Below are positions 40,539 to 48,551 of a DNA stretch of 56,427 nucleotides, piece by piece (positions within the stretch are counted from its first letter, which is position 1; each line of letters begins with the position of its first letter). The notes below the pieces were generated by a model. That model saw only the letters and a list, made by a program, of their open reading frames with translations, was not told where the DNA came from and ran no database searches. The position numbers and the translations under genes are program-made. Source of the stretch: CAJCIY01 sp036379355 (GTDB lineage: Bacteria; Actinomycetota; Actinomycetes; Mycobacteriales; CAJCIY01); the NCBI GenBank assembly GCA_036379355.1, contig DASVGV010000051.1, forward strand, positions 1 through 56,427, written 5' to 3'.

Positions 40539-41555
40539 TCAGCGGACCGTGACGGCCGCGGCGCCGGGCGCCACCGTCTCACCCACCACCGGCCAGCCCG
40601 GCAGCTCACCGACGACCAGCAGGCCGCCGCTGGTCTGGGCGTCCGCCAGCAGTAGCGCCTCGTCCGGATCGACGCCGCGGAGGTCGACATGCGGCGCGAC
40701 CCAGTCGAGGTTGCGCCGGGTCCCGCCGCTCACATAGCCCGCGCGCACGGCGTCGCGCGCGCCGTCGAGGTACGGCACCGCTGCGGCGTCGACGACCGCG
40801 CTGACGCCGCTGGCACGGGCCAGCTTCAGGAGGTGACCGAGCAGCCCGAAGCCGGTGATGTCGGTCGCCGTGCGCGCACCGGCGCCGACGGCGGCGACCG
40901 CGGCGTCTCGGTTGAGGGTCGTCATGGCGTCGACGGCCTGCGGGAAGACCTCGCCGGTGGCCTTGTGCCGCGCGTTGAGCACGCCGATGCCGAGCGGTTT
41001 GGTGAGCGTGAGCGGCTGCCCGGGCTCGGCCGTGTCGTTGCGCAGCATCCGGCCGGGGTCGACGAGGCCGGTGACGGCCATCCCGTACTTCGGCTCCGGG
41101 TCGTCGACGCTGTGCCCGCCGCCGACATGGCAGCCGGCGGCGTGCGCCACGTCGAGCCCGCCCTGCAGCGTCGCCGCCGCGAGCTCGGCCGGCAGCACGT
41201 CCCGCGGCCAGCACAGCAGGTTCACCGCGACCAGCGGCCGGCCGCCCATCGCGTACACGTCCGACAGCGCGTTGGTCGCCGCGATGCGCCCCCAGTCGTA
41301 CGCGTCGTCGACGACCGGCGTGAAGAAGTCGGTCGTGAGGACGAGCGCGCGGCCGCCGCCGAGGTCGACCACCGCCCCGTCGTCTCCGGTGTCGACGCCG
41401 ACCAGCAGCGCGCCCGCCGGGTCGCGGACCGGCGCGCCGCCGAGGGAGGCCACGATCGCCTCCAGCTCGCCGGGCGGGATCTTGCAGGCGCACCCGCCGC
41501 CGTGCCCGTACTGCGTGAGCCGCCAGGCGGGCGCGTCCGCGTGCTGCGCAACCAT
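40539..41555 (-). CDS. selD: Selenide, water dikinase (selenophosphate synthetase)
   Basis: A 338-residue enzyme that makes selenophosphate, the selenium donor for Sec-tRNA. The active-site segment LTQYGHGGGCACKIPP has Cys22 at the catalytic position, so it is a Cys form and not itself a selenoprotein, and Lys25 follows. DDGAVVDLGGG, TTDFFTPVVDD and GGHSVDDPEPKYG are the expected metal and ATP motifs. The start is ATG 41555; the frame continues upstream but overlaps the tRNA-Sec. It is transcribed divergently from the tRNA and selA-selB. Confidence 0.95.
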   Translation of the reverse strand: MVAQHADAPAWRLTQYGHGGGCACKIPPGELEAIVASLGGAPVRDPAGALLVGVDTGDDGAVVDLGGGRALVLTTDFFTPVVDDAYDWGRIAATNALSDVYAMGGRPLVAVNLLCWPRDVLPAELAAATLQGGLDVAHAAGCHVGGGHSVDDPEPKYGMAVTGLVDPGRMLRNDTAEPGQPLTLTKPLGIGVLNARHKATGEVFPQAVDAMTTLNRDAAVAAVGAGARTATDITGFGLLGHLLKLARASGVSAVVDAAAVPYLDGARDAVRAGYVSGGTRRNLDWVAPHVDLRGVDPDEALLLADAQTSGGLLVVGELPGWPVVGETVAPGAAAVTVR

Positions 41556-41609
41556 CCGTTCCCCGTTCGCCGTGATCGTCTCCGCGCCCCTCCGTCTAGT
41601 GTGCTCGGC

Positions 41610-41705
41610 GGAGGTGTTCGGTGGGCTGGTGCCCCCCACGGTCTTCAAAACCGCTGAGCGGCAGGCACTGTCGCTGGTGGGTTCGATTCCCATCCGCCTC
41701 CGCCA
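41610..41705 (+). tRNA. selC: tRNA-Sec (anticodon TCA)
   Basis: A 96-base selenocysteine tRNA. The acceptor stem pairs GGAGGTG with CGCCTCC (one G-U), followed by discriminator G and an encoded CCA (41703-41705). The anticodon TCA is at 41645-41647 in CTTCAAA. A long variable arm pairs AGCGGCAG with CTGTCGCT, and the T loop reads TTCGATT. The eighth acceptor pair is T-C rather than a standard pair. It sits between divergent selD and selA. Confidence 0.95.
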
Positions 41706-41739
41706 CCCGCGGCTGCACCTGCCCGCCTACGGTGGGTCG

Positions 41740-43080
41740 GTGGCAGCTGCGTCGGGACCTGCGGGGGAGCAGCGCGCGGGCGCGCGCCGTGCCATTCCCC
41801 GGACGGACGTGGCGCTGGCCGACCCGCGACTGGTGGACGCGCAGTCGCGGCTGGGACGGGCGCTCGTTCGTGACGTGGTCACGGCCGCCGCGGATCGGGC
41901 CAGGGCCGGTCTCCTCGCGCCGGAGCAGGTGATCGACGCGGCCGTCGAGGCGCTGCCACCGGCCGCGGCCTCGCTGCGCGCCGTCGTCAACGCGACGGGT
42001 GTCCTCGTCCACACCAACCTCGGGCGCGCCCCGCTGTCGGGCGCCGCTCGGACGGCCCTGCTGCTCGCTGCCGGCAGTACGGACGTCGAGCTCGACCTCA
42101 CCACCGGCCGGCGCAGCCGGCGCGGGGAGGGCGCGCTCGCCGCCCTGCGGCACGAAGTCCCTGCGGCCGAGGCGGTACACGTCGTCAACAACAACGCCGC
42201 CGCGCTGCTGCTCTGCGCCCTGGCGCTCGCCGCCGGGCGCGAGATCGTCGTCAGCCGCGGCGAGCTCGTCGAGATCGGCGACGGGTTCCGCATCCCGGAC
42301 CTCTTGACCCACGCGGGCGCCCGCCTGCGCGAGGTCGGGACGACCAACCGGACCGCGCTGGCCGACTACGCCGCCGCGGTCGGCCCCGACACCGCGTTCG
42401 TCCTGAAGGTGCACCCGTCCAACTTCGTCGTACGAGGGTTCACCGCCGACGTCGCTGTCGGCGACCTGTCGTCGCTCGGCGTCCCCGTGGTGGTCGACGT
42501 CGGCTCCGGGCTGCTGACCCGTCATCGGCTGCTGCCGGACGAGCCCGACGTCACGAGCACGCTGGAAGCGGGCGCCGACCTCGTCACGGCCAGCGGCGAC
42601 AAGTTGCTCGGCGGACCGCAGGCCGGCCTGCTCTTCGGTCGCGCCGACCTGGTCGAGCACCTCCGCCGGCACCCTGCGGCGCGGGCGCTGCGCGTGGACA
42701 AGCTGACCCTGGCCGCGCTGGAGGCCACACTGCGAGGCCCGGAGCCACCGGTACGGGCCGCCCTCGAAGCCGACCTCGCCGACCTCGAACGCCGTGCGCT
42801 GGCCGTCGCGCGGGCCGCGGTCGCCGCCGGTCTCGACGCCCGCGTCGTCGGGTCCAGCGCGGCCGTCGGCGGGGGCGGAGCGCCCGGAGTCGTCCTGCCC
42901 AGCGTGGCGGTGAGCCTGCCCGCGGAAGCCGCGGCGCCGCTGCGGCTCGGGCGGCCGGCGGTCGTCGGGCGGCTGGACCGCGGCCGGTGCCTCGTGGACC
43001 TTCGTACCGTTCTCGCCGAGCAGGACGAGGACCTCACCCGCGCCGTCGTCGCCCTCGCCGGCGCCCGAAGCGACCGCTGA
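41740..43080 (+). CDS. selA: L-seryl-tRNA(Sec) selenium transferase
   Basis: The 446-residue PLP enzyme converts Ser-tRNA-Sec to Sec-tRNA-Sec. VNATGVLVHTNLGRAPLS near residue 83 is diagnostic, and the PLP lysine is Lys288 in TASGDKLLGGPQAG. The GTG at 41740 lies 34 bases after the tRNA; it is the only sensible start that does not run into the tRNA, though its ribosome binding site is weak. It is followed two bases later by selB. Confidence 0.94.
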   Translation: MAAASGPAGEQRAGARRAIPRTDVALADPRLVDAQSRLGRALVRDVVTAAADRARAGLLAPEQVIDAAVEALPPAAASLRAVVNATGVLVHTNLGRAPLSGAARTALLLAAGSTDVELDLTTGRRSRRGEGALAALRHEVPAAEAVHVVNNNAAALLLCALALAAGREIVVSRGELVEIGDGFRIPDLLTHAGARLREVGTTNRTALADYAAAVGPDTAFVLKVHPSNFVVRGFTADVAVGDLSSLGVPVVVDVGSGLLTRHRLLPDEPDVTSTLEAGADLVTASGDKLLGGPQAGLLFGRADLVEHLRRHPAARALRVDKLTLAALEATLRGPEPPVRAALEADLADLERRALAVARAAVAAGLDARVVGSSAAVGGGGAPGVVLPSVAVSLPAEAAAPLRLGRPAVVGRLDRGRCLVDLRTVLAEQDEDLTRAVVALAGARSDR

Positions 43081-43082
43081 CC

Positions 43083-44843
43083 ATGCACGTCCTCGCCACC
43101 GCCGGCCATGTCGACCACGGCAAGTCGACGCTGCTGCGGGCGCTCACCGGCATGGAGCCCGACCGGCTGGCGGAGGAGCGGCGGCGCGGGCTGTCGATCG
43201 ACCTGGGGTTCGTCTGGACCGACATCGACGGTGACCAGGTCGCGTTCGTCGACGTCCCGGGGCACGAGCGGTTCGTCACCACCATGCTCGCCGGCGTCGG
43301 GCCCGTACCCGCCGTGCTGTTCGTCGTCGCCGCGGACGGTGGCTGGATGCCGCAGTCCGCCGAGCACCTCGCCGCGCTGGACGCCCTGGATGTCCGGCAC
43401 GGCGTGCTGGCCGTGACCCGATCCGATCTCGCGGACCCGGGACCAGCACGGGAGCGCGCTCTCGCCGAGATCGCCGCCACCTCGCTCGGTCGCGTGCCGT
43501 GCGTCGAGGTGGCCGCCCCGTCCGGGCAAGGGATCGCGGCGCTGCGCCGGGCTCTCGCAACGTTGGTCTCGCGCCTGCCCGCCCCGGACGACTCGGCACC
43601 GGTACGCCTGTGGGTCGACCGCTCTTTCTCGGTGTCGGGTGCCGGCACGGTCGTGACCGGCACACTCGCGGCGGGCGTCATCCGCACCGGCGACGCGCTG
43701 GTCCTCGAACCGGACAGTCGGCCGGTCCGGGTGCGCGCGCTCCAGTGCGCCGGCCGGCCGCAGAACGAGGTGCGCGGCACGAGCCGGGTTGCGGTGAACC
43801 TGCGCGGCGTGGCCGCGCGTGACCTGCGGCGGGGCGCCGCACTCGTCGCGCCCGGCGCGTGGACCGCCACCGCCGAGATCGACGTCCGCCTGCACGCGGA
43901 ACCCGACGCGGGTCTGCCCGGGCAGGCGGTCCTGCACGTAGGGTCCGCCGCGGTGGCGGCACGGTTGCGCCCGCTCGGTGGCGGAGTCCTGCGGTTGCGG
44001 CTCGGCCGCGTCCTGCCCTGGCACGTCGGTGATCGCGGCCTGCTGCGCGAGCCGGGAACGCGCACGCTCGTCGGCGCCGTCACCGCGCTCGACGTCCGCC
44101 CACCCGCGCTCACCCGCCGGGGCGCCGCTGCCGACCACGCCCGCCGGTTGGCCGCTACCGCAGCGCTGCCCGGTGCGACGGACGAGATCCGCCGCCGGAC
44201 CTTCGTCCGCGAGCGGGACCTCGTGGCCGCCGGTCTGCGGCCACCCGGCCGGCCCGTCGCGGGCGGCTGGTACGCCGACCCCGCCGCGGTCACCCGGCTC
44301 GCCGGCGATCTGCGGGCGGCCGTCGCCGACTGGATGACCGCCAAGCCGCTGGACGGCGGCCTGCCGGCCGACGTGGCGCGCCGGCGGCTGCACCTGCCGG
44401 ACGCGGTCCTCGTTGACGTGATCCGTCAGGCGGCCGGACTGACCGCCGCGGACGGCCGGATACTGCCGCCCGCCGCAGACCTGCCGGCCGCACTGCGAGC
44501 TGCGGTCGACGCGGTTCTCGCGGACCTGGCCGACGCGCCGTTCTCGGCGCCGGACGCCGAGCGGCTGGCCGGGCTGGGGCTCGGATCCCGCGAGATCGCC
44601 GCCGCGGTCCGTGCGGGCAGCCTGCTGCGCGTCGCGGACGGGATCGTGCTCGCGCCGGGCGCGGACCGTCGGGCCGCGGCCACCCTCGCCCGGCTGCCTC
44701 AGCCGGTCACCGTCAGTGCGGCGCGGCAGGCGCTGGCGACGACGCGACGCGTCGCTGTACCACTGTTGGAGCTCCTGGACAGTCGACGTCTGACGCGCCG
44801 CTTGCCCGACGACCGGCGCGAGGTGCTCGCACCGGTCGAGTGA
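43083..44843 (+). CDS. selB: Selenocysteine-specific translation elongation factor
   Basis: The 586-residue EF-Tu-like GTPase delivers Sec-tRNA to UGA codons. The G1 motif AGHVDHGKST is at residues 7-16, G3 (DVPGHERF) near 58, and G4 is seen as TRSD near 118. Two beta-barrel domains follow, then winged-helix repeats from about 380 to the end that bind the SECIS hairpin. ATG lies two bases after the selA stop. It ends with TGA and a small hairpin. Confidence 0.94.
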   Translation: MHVLATAGHVDHGKSTLLRALTGMEPDRLAEERRRGLSIDLGFVWTDIDGDQVAFVDVPGHERFVTTMLAGVGPVPAVLFVVAADGGWMPQSAEHLAALDALDVRHGVLAVTRSDLADPGPARERALAEIAATSLGRVPCVEVAAPSGQGIAALRRALATLVSRLPAPDDSAPVRLWVDRSFSVSGAGTVVTGTLAAGVIRTGDALVLEPDSRPVRVRALQCAGRPQNEVRGTSRVAVNLRGVAARDLRRGAALVAPGAWTATAEIDVRLHAEPDAGLPGQAVLHVGSAAVAARLRPLGGGVLRLRLGRVLPWHVGDRGLLREPGTRTLVGAVTALDVRPPALTRRGAAADHARRLAATAALPGATDEIRRRTFVRERDLVAAGLRPPGRPVAGGWYADPAAVTRLAGDLRAAVADWMTAKPLDGGLPADVARRRLHLPDAVLVDVIRQAAGLTAADGRILPPAADLPAALRAAVDAVLADLADAPFSAPDAERLAGLGLGSREIAAAVRAGSLLRVADGIVLAPGADRRAAATLARLPQPVTVSAARQALATTRRVAVPLLELLDSRRLTRRLPDDRREVLAPVE

Positions 44844-44850
44844 TGCGCGG

Positions 44851-44870
44851 GCAGGCGCGGAGCTGCCTGC
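44851..44870 (+). terminator. Hairpin after selB
   Basis: GCAGGC-GCGGAGCT-GCCTGC forms a six-base-pair stem seven bases after the selB stop. A weak terminator is the simplest reading. The 148-base gap to the next gene then holds an AT-richer stretch (44890-44930) that may contain the next promoter. Confidence 0.3.
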
Positions 44871-44991
44871 ACTTGTGGCTGGCTTTCGTATGCCCTACGA
44901 TAAATATGTCGGATCACGATACTGTTTCGGATCCGCACGACGTTCTGCTCGCCCGAGACCCCGGCGGCCTCGATCTGCAGGGAGAGACAGG

Positions 44992-45249
44992 ATGACCACA
45001 CGTATCGGCCGGCCCACGCGGAGCGAGAAGCCCCGGCACCCGATCAGCACTGCTGCCCTTCTTGCCGCGGTCGACCAGCTCGGCCCGCATTGGCCTGCGC
45101 GATTTGCCGACCACGAGATCGTGGACGTCAACGAAGCGGTCGACCGTGAGCTGCTCGCCGGCACCCTTGTCGATGCCGTGACGCTGAGCGGAAGCGGCCG
45201 CCGGCTCGTCCGGGCGTTCGCGTGCGGGCATGATCTCGTCGACGACTAG
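44992..45249 (+). CDS. Small hypothetical protein
   Basis: An 85-residue soluble protein beginning MTTRIGRPTRSEKPRHP, with a basic N-terminus and an acidic central part (FADHEIVDVNEAVDREL). I do not recognise the family. A GGGAG site seven bases before the ATG supports translation. The codon use fits the neighbours. It is downstream of selB but separated by a hairpin and an AT-richer promoter-like region, so it may be a separate unit. Confidence 0.6.
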   Translation: MTTRIGRPTRSEKPRHPISTAALLAAVDQLGPHWPARFADHEIVDVNEAVDRELLAGTLVDAVTLSGSGRRLVRAFACGHDLVDD

Positions 45250-45336
45250 ATGGGGCTGAAACCGCCTGCGGGAGAGGCACTCTGCCGCATCATGTGTCTC
45301 CTGCTGCCTCGCTCGGGATAACCGTCGGGCAAATAT

Positions 45337-45349
45337 CTCGTGACACGAG
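45337..45349. promoter_or_regulatory. Palindrome upstream of the zinc alcohol dehydrogenase gene
   Basis: CTCGTG-A-CACGAG is a perfect 13-base palindrome, 72 bases before the ATG at 45421. Its arms are those of the globin-gene palindrome at 27433-27448 in reversed order. It is the only clear element in this 171-base gap. Confidence 0.4.
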
Positions 45350-45420
45350 CGATGTGGAAAGGGTCCGCGGGTAGCGGCTCCTGGCAAGAGAGTTCCGATC
45401 CACGAGAAGGGGAGGGAGTC

Positions 45421-46563
45421 ATGAAGGCCGTCGTCTACAAGGAGCCGAACAAGGTGGAGGTCGAGGAGGTGGACGATCCGAAGATCGAAGATCCCACGGA
45501 CGTGATCGTCGAGATCACGACGACTGCCATCTGTGGCTCGGACCTGCACATGTACGAGGGGCGGACCGACGTCGAGGCCGGCACCGTCTTCGGGCACGAG
45601 AACATGGGCACGGTGGTCGAAGTCGGTCCGGGCGTGGCCAGCATCGAGAAGGGCGATCGCGTCTCGCTGCCGTTCAACATCGCCTGCGGGTTCTGCAAGA
45701 ACTGCCTCGCCGGCTTCACCGGGTTCTGCCTGACCGTGAACCCGGGGTTCGGCGGTGGCGCGTACGGCTACGCGTCGATGGGCCCCTACCGCGGCGGGCA
45801 GGCCGAATTTCTCCGAGTGCCGTTCGCGGACTTCAACTGCCTGCAGCTGCCCAAGGGCGACGAGCACGAGAACGACTTCGCGATGCTGGCGGACATCTTC
45901 CCGACCGGCTACCACGCGACCGCGCTGGCGCAGGTCGGGCCGGGCGAGTCGGTCACCGTCATGGGTGCAGGCCCGGTCGGCCTGATGGCCGCGTACTCGG
46001 CGCTGATCAAGGGTGCTGCGCAGGTGTTCGTGGTCGATCGCGTCGAGAGCCGGCTGAAGTTGGCGGAGAGGATCGGCGCCATTCCGATCGATCTCGGAGA
46101 CGGCGACGTGGGCGACCAGATTCGCGACCGCACCGATGGCAACGGCAGCGACAAGGGCATCGACGCGGTTGGTTTCCAGGCCACCGTCGAGGGCGGCGAA
46201 GAGCAGCCGGCGGTCGTCCTGAACACGCTCGTCGACGCAGTGCGCGCGACGGGAATGCTCGGCGTGGTGGGCCTGTACGTGCCCAGCGACCCCGGTGCGG
46301 ACAGCGAGGAGGCCGGGCGCGGCGAGCTGTTGTTCCGGGTTGGCAAGTTCTTCGAGAAGGGCCTGCGCATGGGTACGGGGCAGGCCAACGTGAAGGCCTA
46401 CAACCAGCAGCTGCGGGACCTGATCATTCAGGGTCGGGCGGAGCCGAGCTTCGTCGTCTCCAAGGAGCTGCCGCTGGACGACGCCCCGGATGCGTACGCG
46501 CGCTTCGACAAGCGTGAGGAGGGCTACTCCAAGGTCGTGCTGCACCCGAAGCAGGCGGCATGA
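45421..46563 (+). CDS. Zinc-dependent alcohol dehydrogenase, glutathione-independent formaldehyde dehydrogenase-like
   Basis: A 380-residue medium-chain dehydrogenase. Catalytic-zinc ligands fit Cys38 in TAICGSDLH and His59-Glu60 in FGHEN; structural-zinc cysteines are Cys89, 92, 95 and 103. The NAD-binding Gly motif is VMGAGPVGLMA near residue 181. The length and the GFxxGGAYGYASMGPYRGGQAE insertion fit the FdhA-like group. A GGAGGG site precedes the ATG, and the stop overlaps the aquaporin start (ATGA). It may oxidise formaldehyde or another small aldehyde. Confidence 0.87.
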   Translation: MKAVVYKEPNKVEVEEVDDPKIEDPTDVIVEITTTAICGSDLHMYEGRTDVEAGTVFGHENMGTVVEVGPGVASIEKGDRVSLPFNIACGFCKNCLAGFTGFCLTVNPGFGGGAYGYASMGPYRGGQAEFLRVPFADFNCLQLPKGDEHENDFAMLADIFPTGYHATALAQVGPGESVTVMGAGPVGLMAAYSALIKGAAQVFVVDRVESRLKLAERIGAIPIDLGDGDVGDQIRDRTDGNGSDKGIDAVGFQATVEGGEEQPAVVLNTLVDAVRATGMLGVVGLYVPSDPGADSEEAGRGELLFRVGKFFEKGLRMGTGQANVKAYNQQLRDLIIQGRAEPSFVVSKELPLDDAPDAYARFDKREEGYSKVVLHPKQAA

Positions 46564-47363
46564 CGTCCCCGGCACGGGTCCGCAGCAGCAAGCCGGCGGC
46601 CCTGTTCGGTGCCTACGTCGCGGAGCTGGTCGGGACGTTCATGTTCGTCTTCGCGGGGACGGCGACGGTGCTGGCGGTCAAGAACCTGGCCCACAGCACC
46701 TCACCGACCTTCACCGCGGTCGACGACATCGCGATCTCACTCGCGTTCGGTCTCGCGTTGCTGGCGGCGGTCTACCTGGTCGCCACGGTGTCCGGGGCGC
46801 ATCTCAACCCGGCGGTGACGATCGGTCTCGCGGTGAACGGCGAGTTCCCCTGGCGGGAGGTCGTCCCGTACCTCGTGTTCCAGTTCGGTGGCGGCCTGTG
46901 CGCGGCCCTGATGGACTGGTTCATGTTCGGCGACGCGCTGCGCAAGGGGCTGATCCTCGGGACGACGCATCCGGGCACCGGCGTGCCCTGGTGGCGAGCG
47001 ACCCTGACCGAGTTCGTGATCACCGCGATCCTCATGCTGGTGATCATGTCTACGGCCGTGTACAAGCGGGCGCCGGGCGGGGGTGCCACGTCGGGCCTCG
47101 CGATCGGCCTGTGGGTGACGGCGGCGATCTTCCTGGCCCTGCCGATCTCCGGTGGGTCGCTGAACCCGGCGCGCACCATCGGCCCGGACATCGTCGCCTG
47201 GCGGTTCCCCGACTGGTGGGTCTACTTCCTCGGCCCGATCGTGGGCGCGGTCTTCGGAGCGGGCCTCTGGAAGTTCGTCCTGGCGAAGGGCCGTGAGGAG
47301 GCCGTCGAGAACGTGGGCACCGGTGGCGACCCCGCACAGGTCGAGCAGCGCGAGGCTGCTTGA
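46560..47363 (+). CDS. Aquaporin / MIP family channel
   Basis: A 267-residue six-helix channel. The two NPA motifs are at residues 83-85 (AHLNPAVT) and 202-204 (SLNPARTIGPD), with the selectivity-filter arginine at 205. RTIGPD rather than RDxxPR points to a water- or small-solute-type channel, not a GlpF-type glycerol channel. It is translationally coupled to the dehydrogenase. The C-terminus is acidic and cytoplasmic. Confidence 0.93.
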   Translation: MTSPARVRSSKPAALFGAYVAELVGTFMFVFAGTATVLAVKNLAHSTSPTFTAVDDIAISLAFGLALLAAVYLVATVSGAHLNPAVTIGLAVNGEFPWREVVPYLVFQFGGGLCAALMDWFMFGDALRKGLILGTTHPGTGVPWWRATLTEFVITAILMLVIMSTAVYKRAPGGGATSGLAIGLWVTAAIFLALPISGGSLNPARTIGPDIVAWRFPDWWVYFLGPIVGAVFGAGLWKFVLAKGREEAVENVGTGGDPAQVEQREAA

Positions 47364-47421
47364 GCAGGCGTCATCCCGGTCGCCGGCGGCTGACGGATTC
47401 ATGCGTGGGTAGGCAGCGCGC

Positions 47422-48387
47422 GTGAGCGACACGTTGCCGCCGGCGGGCCGGGTGAGCCCGATGCTGGCCCTGCTCGCCCCGTCGGTGCCGGAGGGGGACG
47501 ACTACGCCTACGAGATGAAGTGGGATGGCGTGCGGGCCGTCGCCCGGGTCGACGGGGCGTCGTGCGTGCTGACCTCGCGCAACGCCAAGGACATGACGGT
47601 GTCGTACCCGGAGCTGGTCGCCGCCGCGCCGCGCGACCGGCTCCTCCTCGACGGCGAGATCGTCGCCTTCGACGCGCAGGGGGCACCGAGCTTCCGCCTG
47701 CTCCAGCGTCGGATGCACGTGTCGCGGGCCACGGAGGCCGAGGGGCTCGCGTCGGTCACGCCCGTGTCGTACCTCGTGTTCGACGTGCTGTACGCCGACG
47801 GCCGGTCACTTCTTCGCCTTCCCTACGTCCGGCGGCGGGAACGCCTGGAGGCATTGACCCTTCAGGCACCATGGCAGGTGCCGCCGGTCTTCGGTGGGGA
47901 CGGCGCGGCGGCGGTGGCGGCCAGCAGAGAGCACGGGCTGGAGGGCGTGGTGTGCAAGCGGCTCGCGTCCGCCTACCAGCCGGGAGGGCGTACTCGCGAC
48001 TGGCTGAAGGTGAAGAACGTCCGCACACAGGAGGTCGTCGTCGGGGGATGGAAGCCGGGGGCGGGGCGGCGCGCAGGGACGGTGGGGAGCCTGCTGCTCG
48101 GCATCCCGGCCGGCGAGGGCCTGGCGTACGTCGGCAAGGTCGGGACGGGGTTCACCGATGCGGAGCTCGCGTCGCTGGCCGAGCGGCTGAGCCGGATCGA
48201 GCGGGCGCGCTCGCCGTTCGGCGTGATTCCCCGTGCGGACGCTCGGGACGCCCATTGGGTACGCCCGTCGGTGGTCGGCGAGGTGGCCTTCGCCGAGTGG
48301 ACCGGCGACGGCCGCCTCAGGCACCCCGCCTGGCGTGGTCTGCGCCCCGACAAGGCTGTCGCCGAGGTGGTGCGGGAGTCGCCGTGA
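47422..48387 (+). CDS. ATP-dependent DNA ligase (LigD/LigC-like ligase domain)
   Basis: A 321-residue stand-alone ligase. The nucleotidyl-transfer lysine is Lys33 in YEMKWDGVRA; DGEIVAFD near residue 77, LVFDVLYADG near 117, GLEGVVCKR near 174 and DWLKVKNV near 194 are the further ligase motifs, followed by an OB-fold domain from about 205. It lacks the polymerase and nuclease parts of LigD, so it resembles LigC or a split LigD. GTG follows a weak ribosome binding site. Confidence 0.92.
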   Translation: MSDTLPPAGRVSPMLALLAPSVPEGDDYAYEMKWDGVRAVARVDGASCVLTSRNAKDMTVSYPELVAAAPRDRLLLDGEIVAFDAQGAPSFRLLQRRMHVSRATEAEGLASVTPVSYLVFDVLYADGRSLLRLPYVRRRERLEALTLQAPWQVPPVFGGDGAAAVAASREHGLEGVVCKRLASAYQPGGRTRDWLKVKNVRTQEVVVGGWKPGAGRRAGTVGSLLLGIPAGEGLAYVGKVGTGFTDAELASLAERLSRIERARSPFGVIPRADARDAHWVRPSVVGEVAFAEWTGDGRLRHPAWRGLRPDKAVAEVVRESP

Positions 48388-48401
48388 GCGCGGTTGCGCG
48401 C

Positions 48402-48417
48402 CGCGGCGGGAGCCGCG
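48402..48417 (+). terminator. GC hairpin after the DNA ligase gene
   Basis: CGCGGC-GGGA-GCCGCG is a perfect six-base-pair stem with a GGGA loop, 15 bases after the ligase stop. No T-tract follows. The rest of the 164-base gap to the MscS gene shows no clear feature. Confidence 0.35.
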
Positions 48418-48551
48418 CCGTGACGCCAGCCGCACCAGGCATTTCCTCGTGAGGTGCATGACGGCCGGTCTCGTGGGCAGGCTTGCAGGCGGGTCTCTGC
48501 CAAGCCCGTTCGCCCCCGGGCAGACCACGACATCGAGAGGCGAGCCTCTGC

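Noticed and set aside
44841..44870. Possible UGA readthrough of selB with a SECIS-like hairpin just downstream
   Set aside because: The hairpin has a GG-containing loop at about the right distance, but the extension would be only about 20 residues with no known counterpart in SelB. A normal stop with a weak terminator is simpler.
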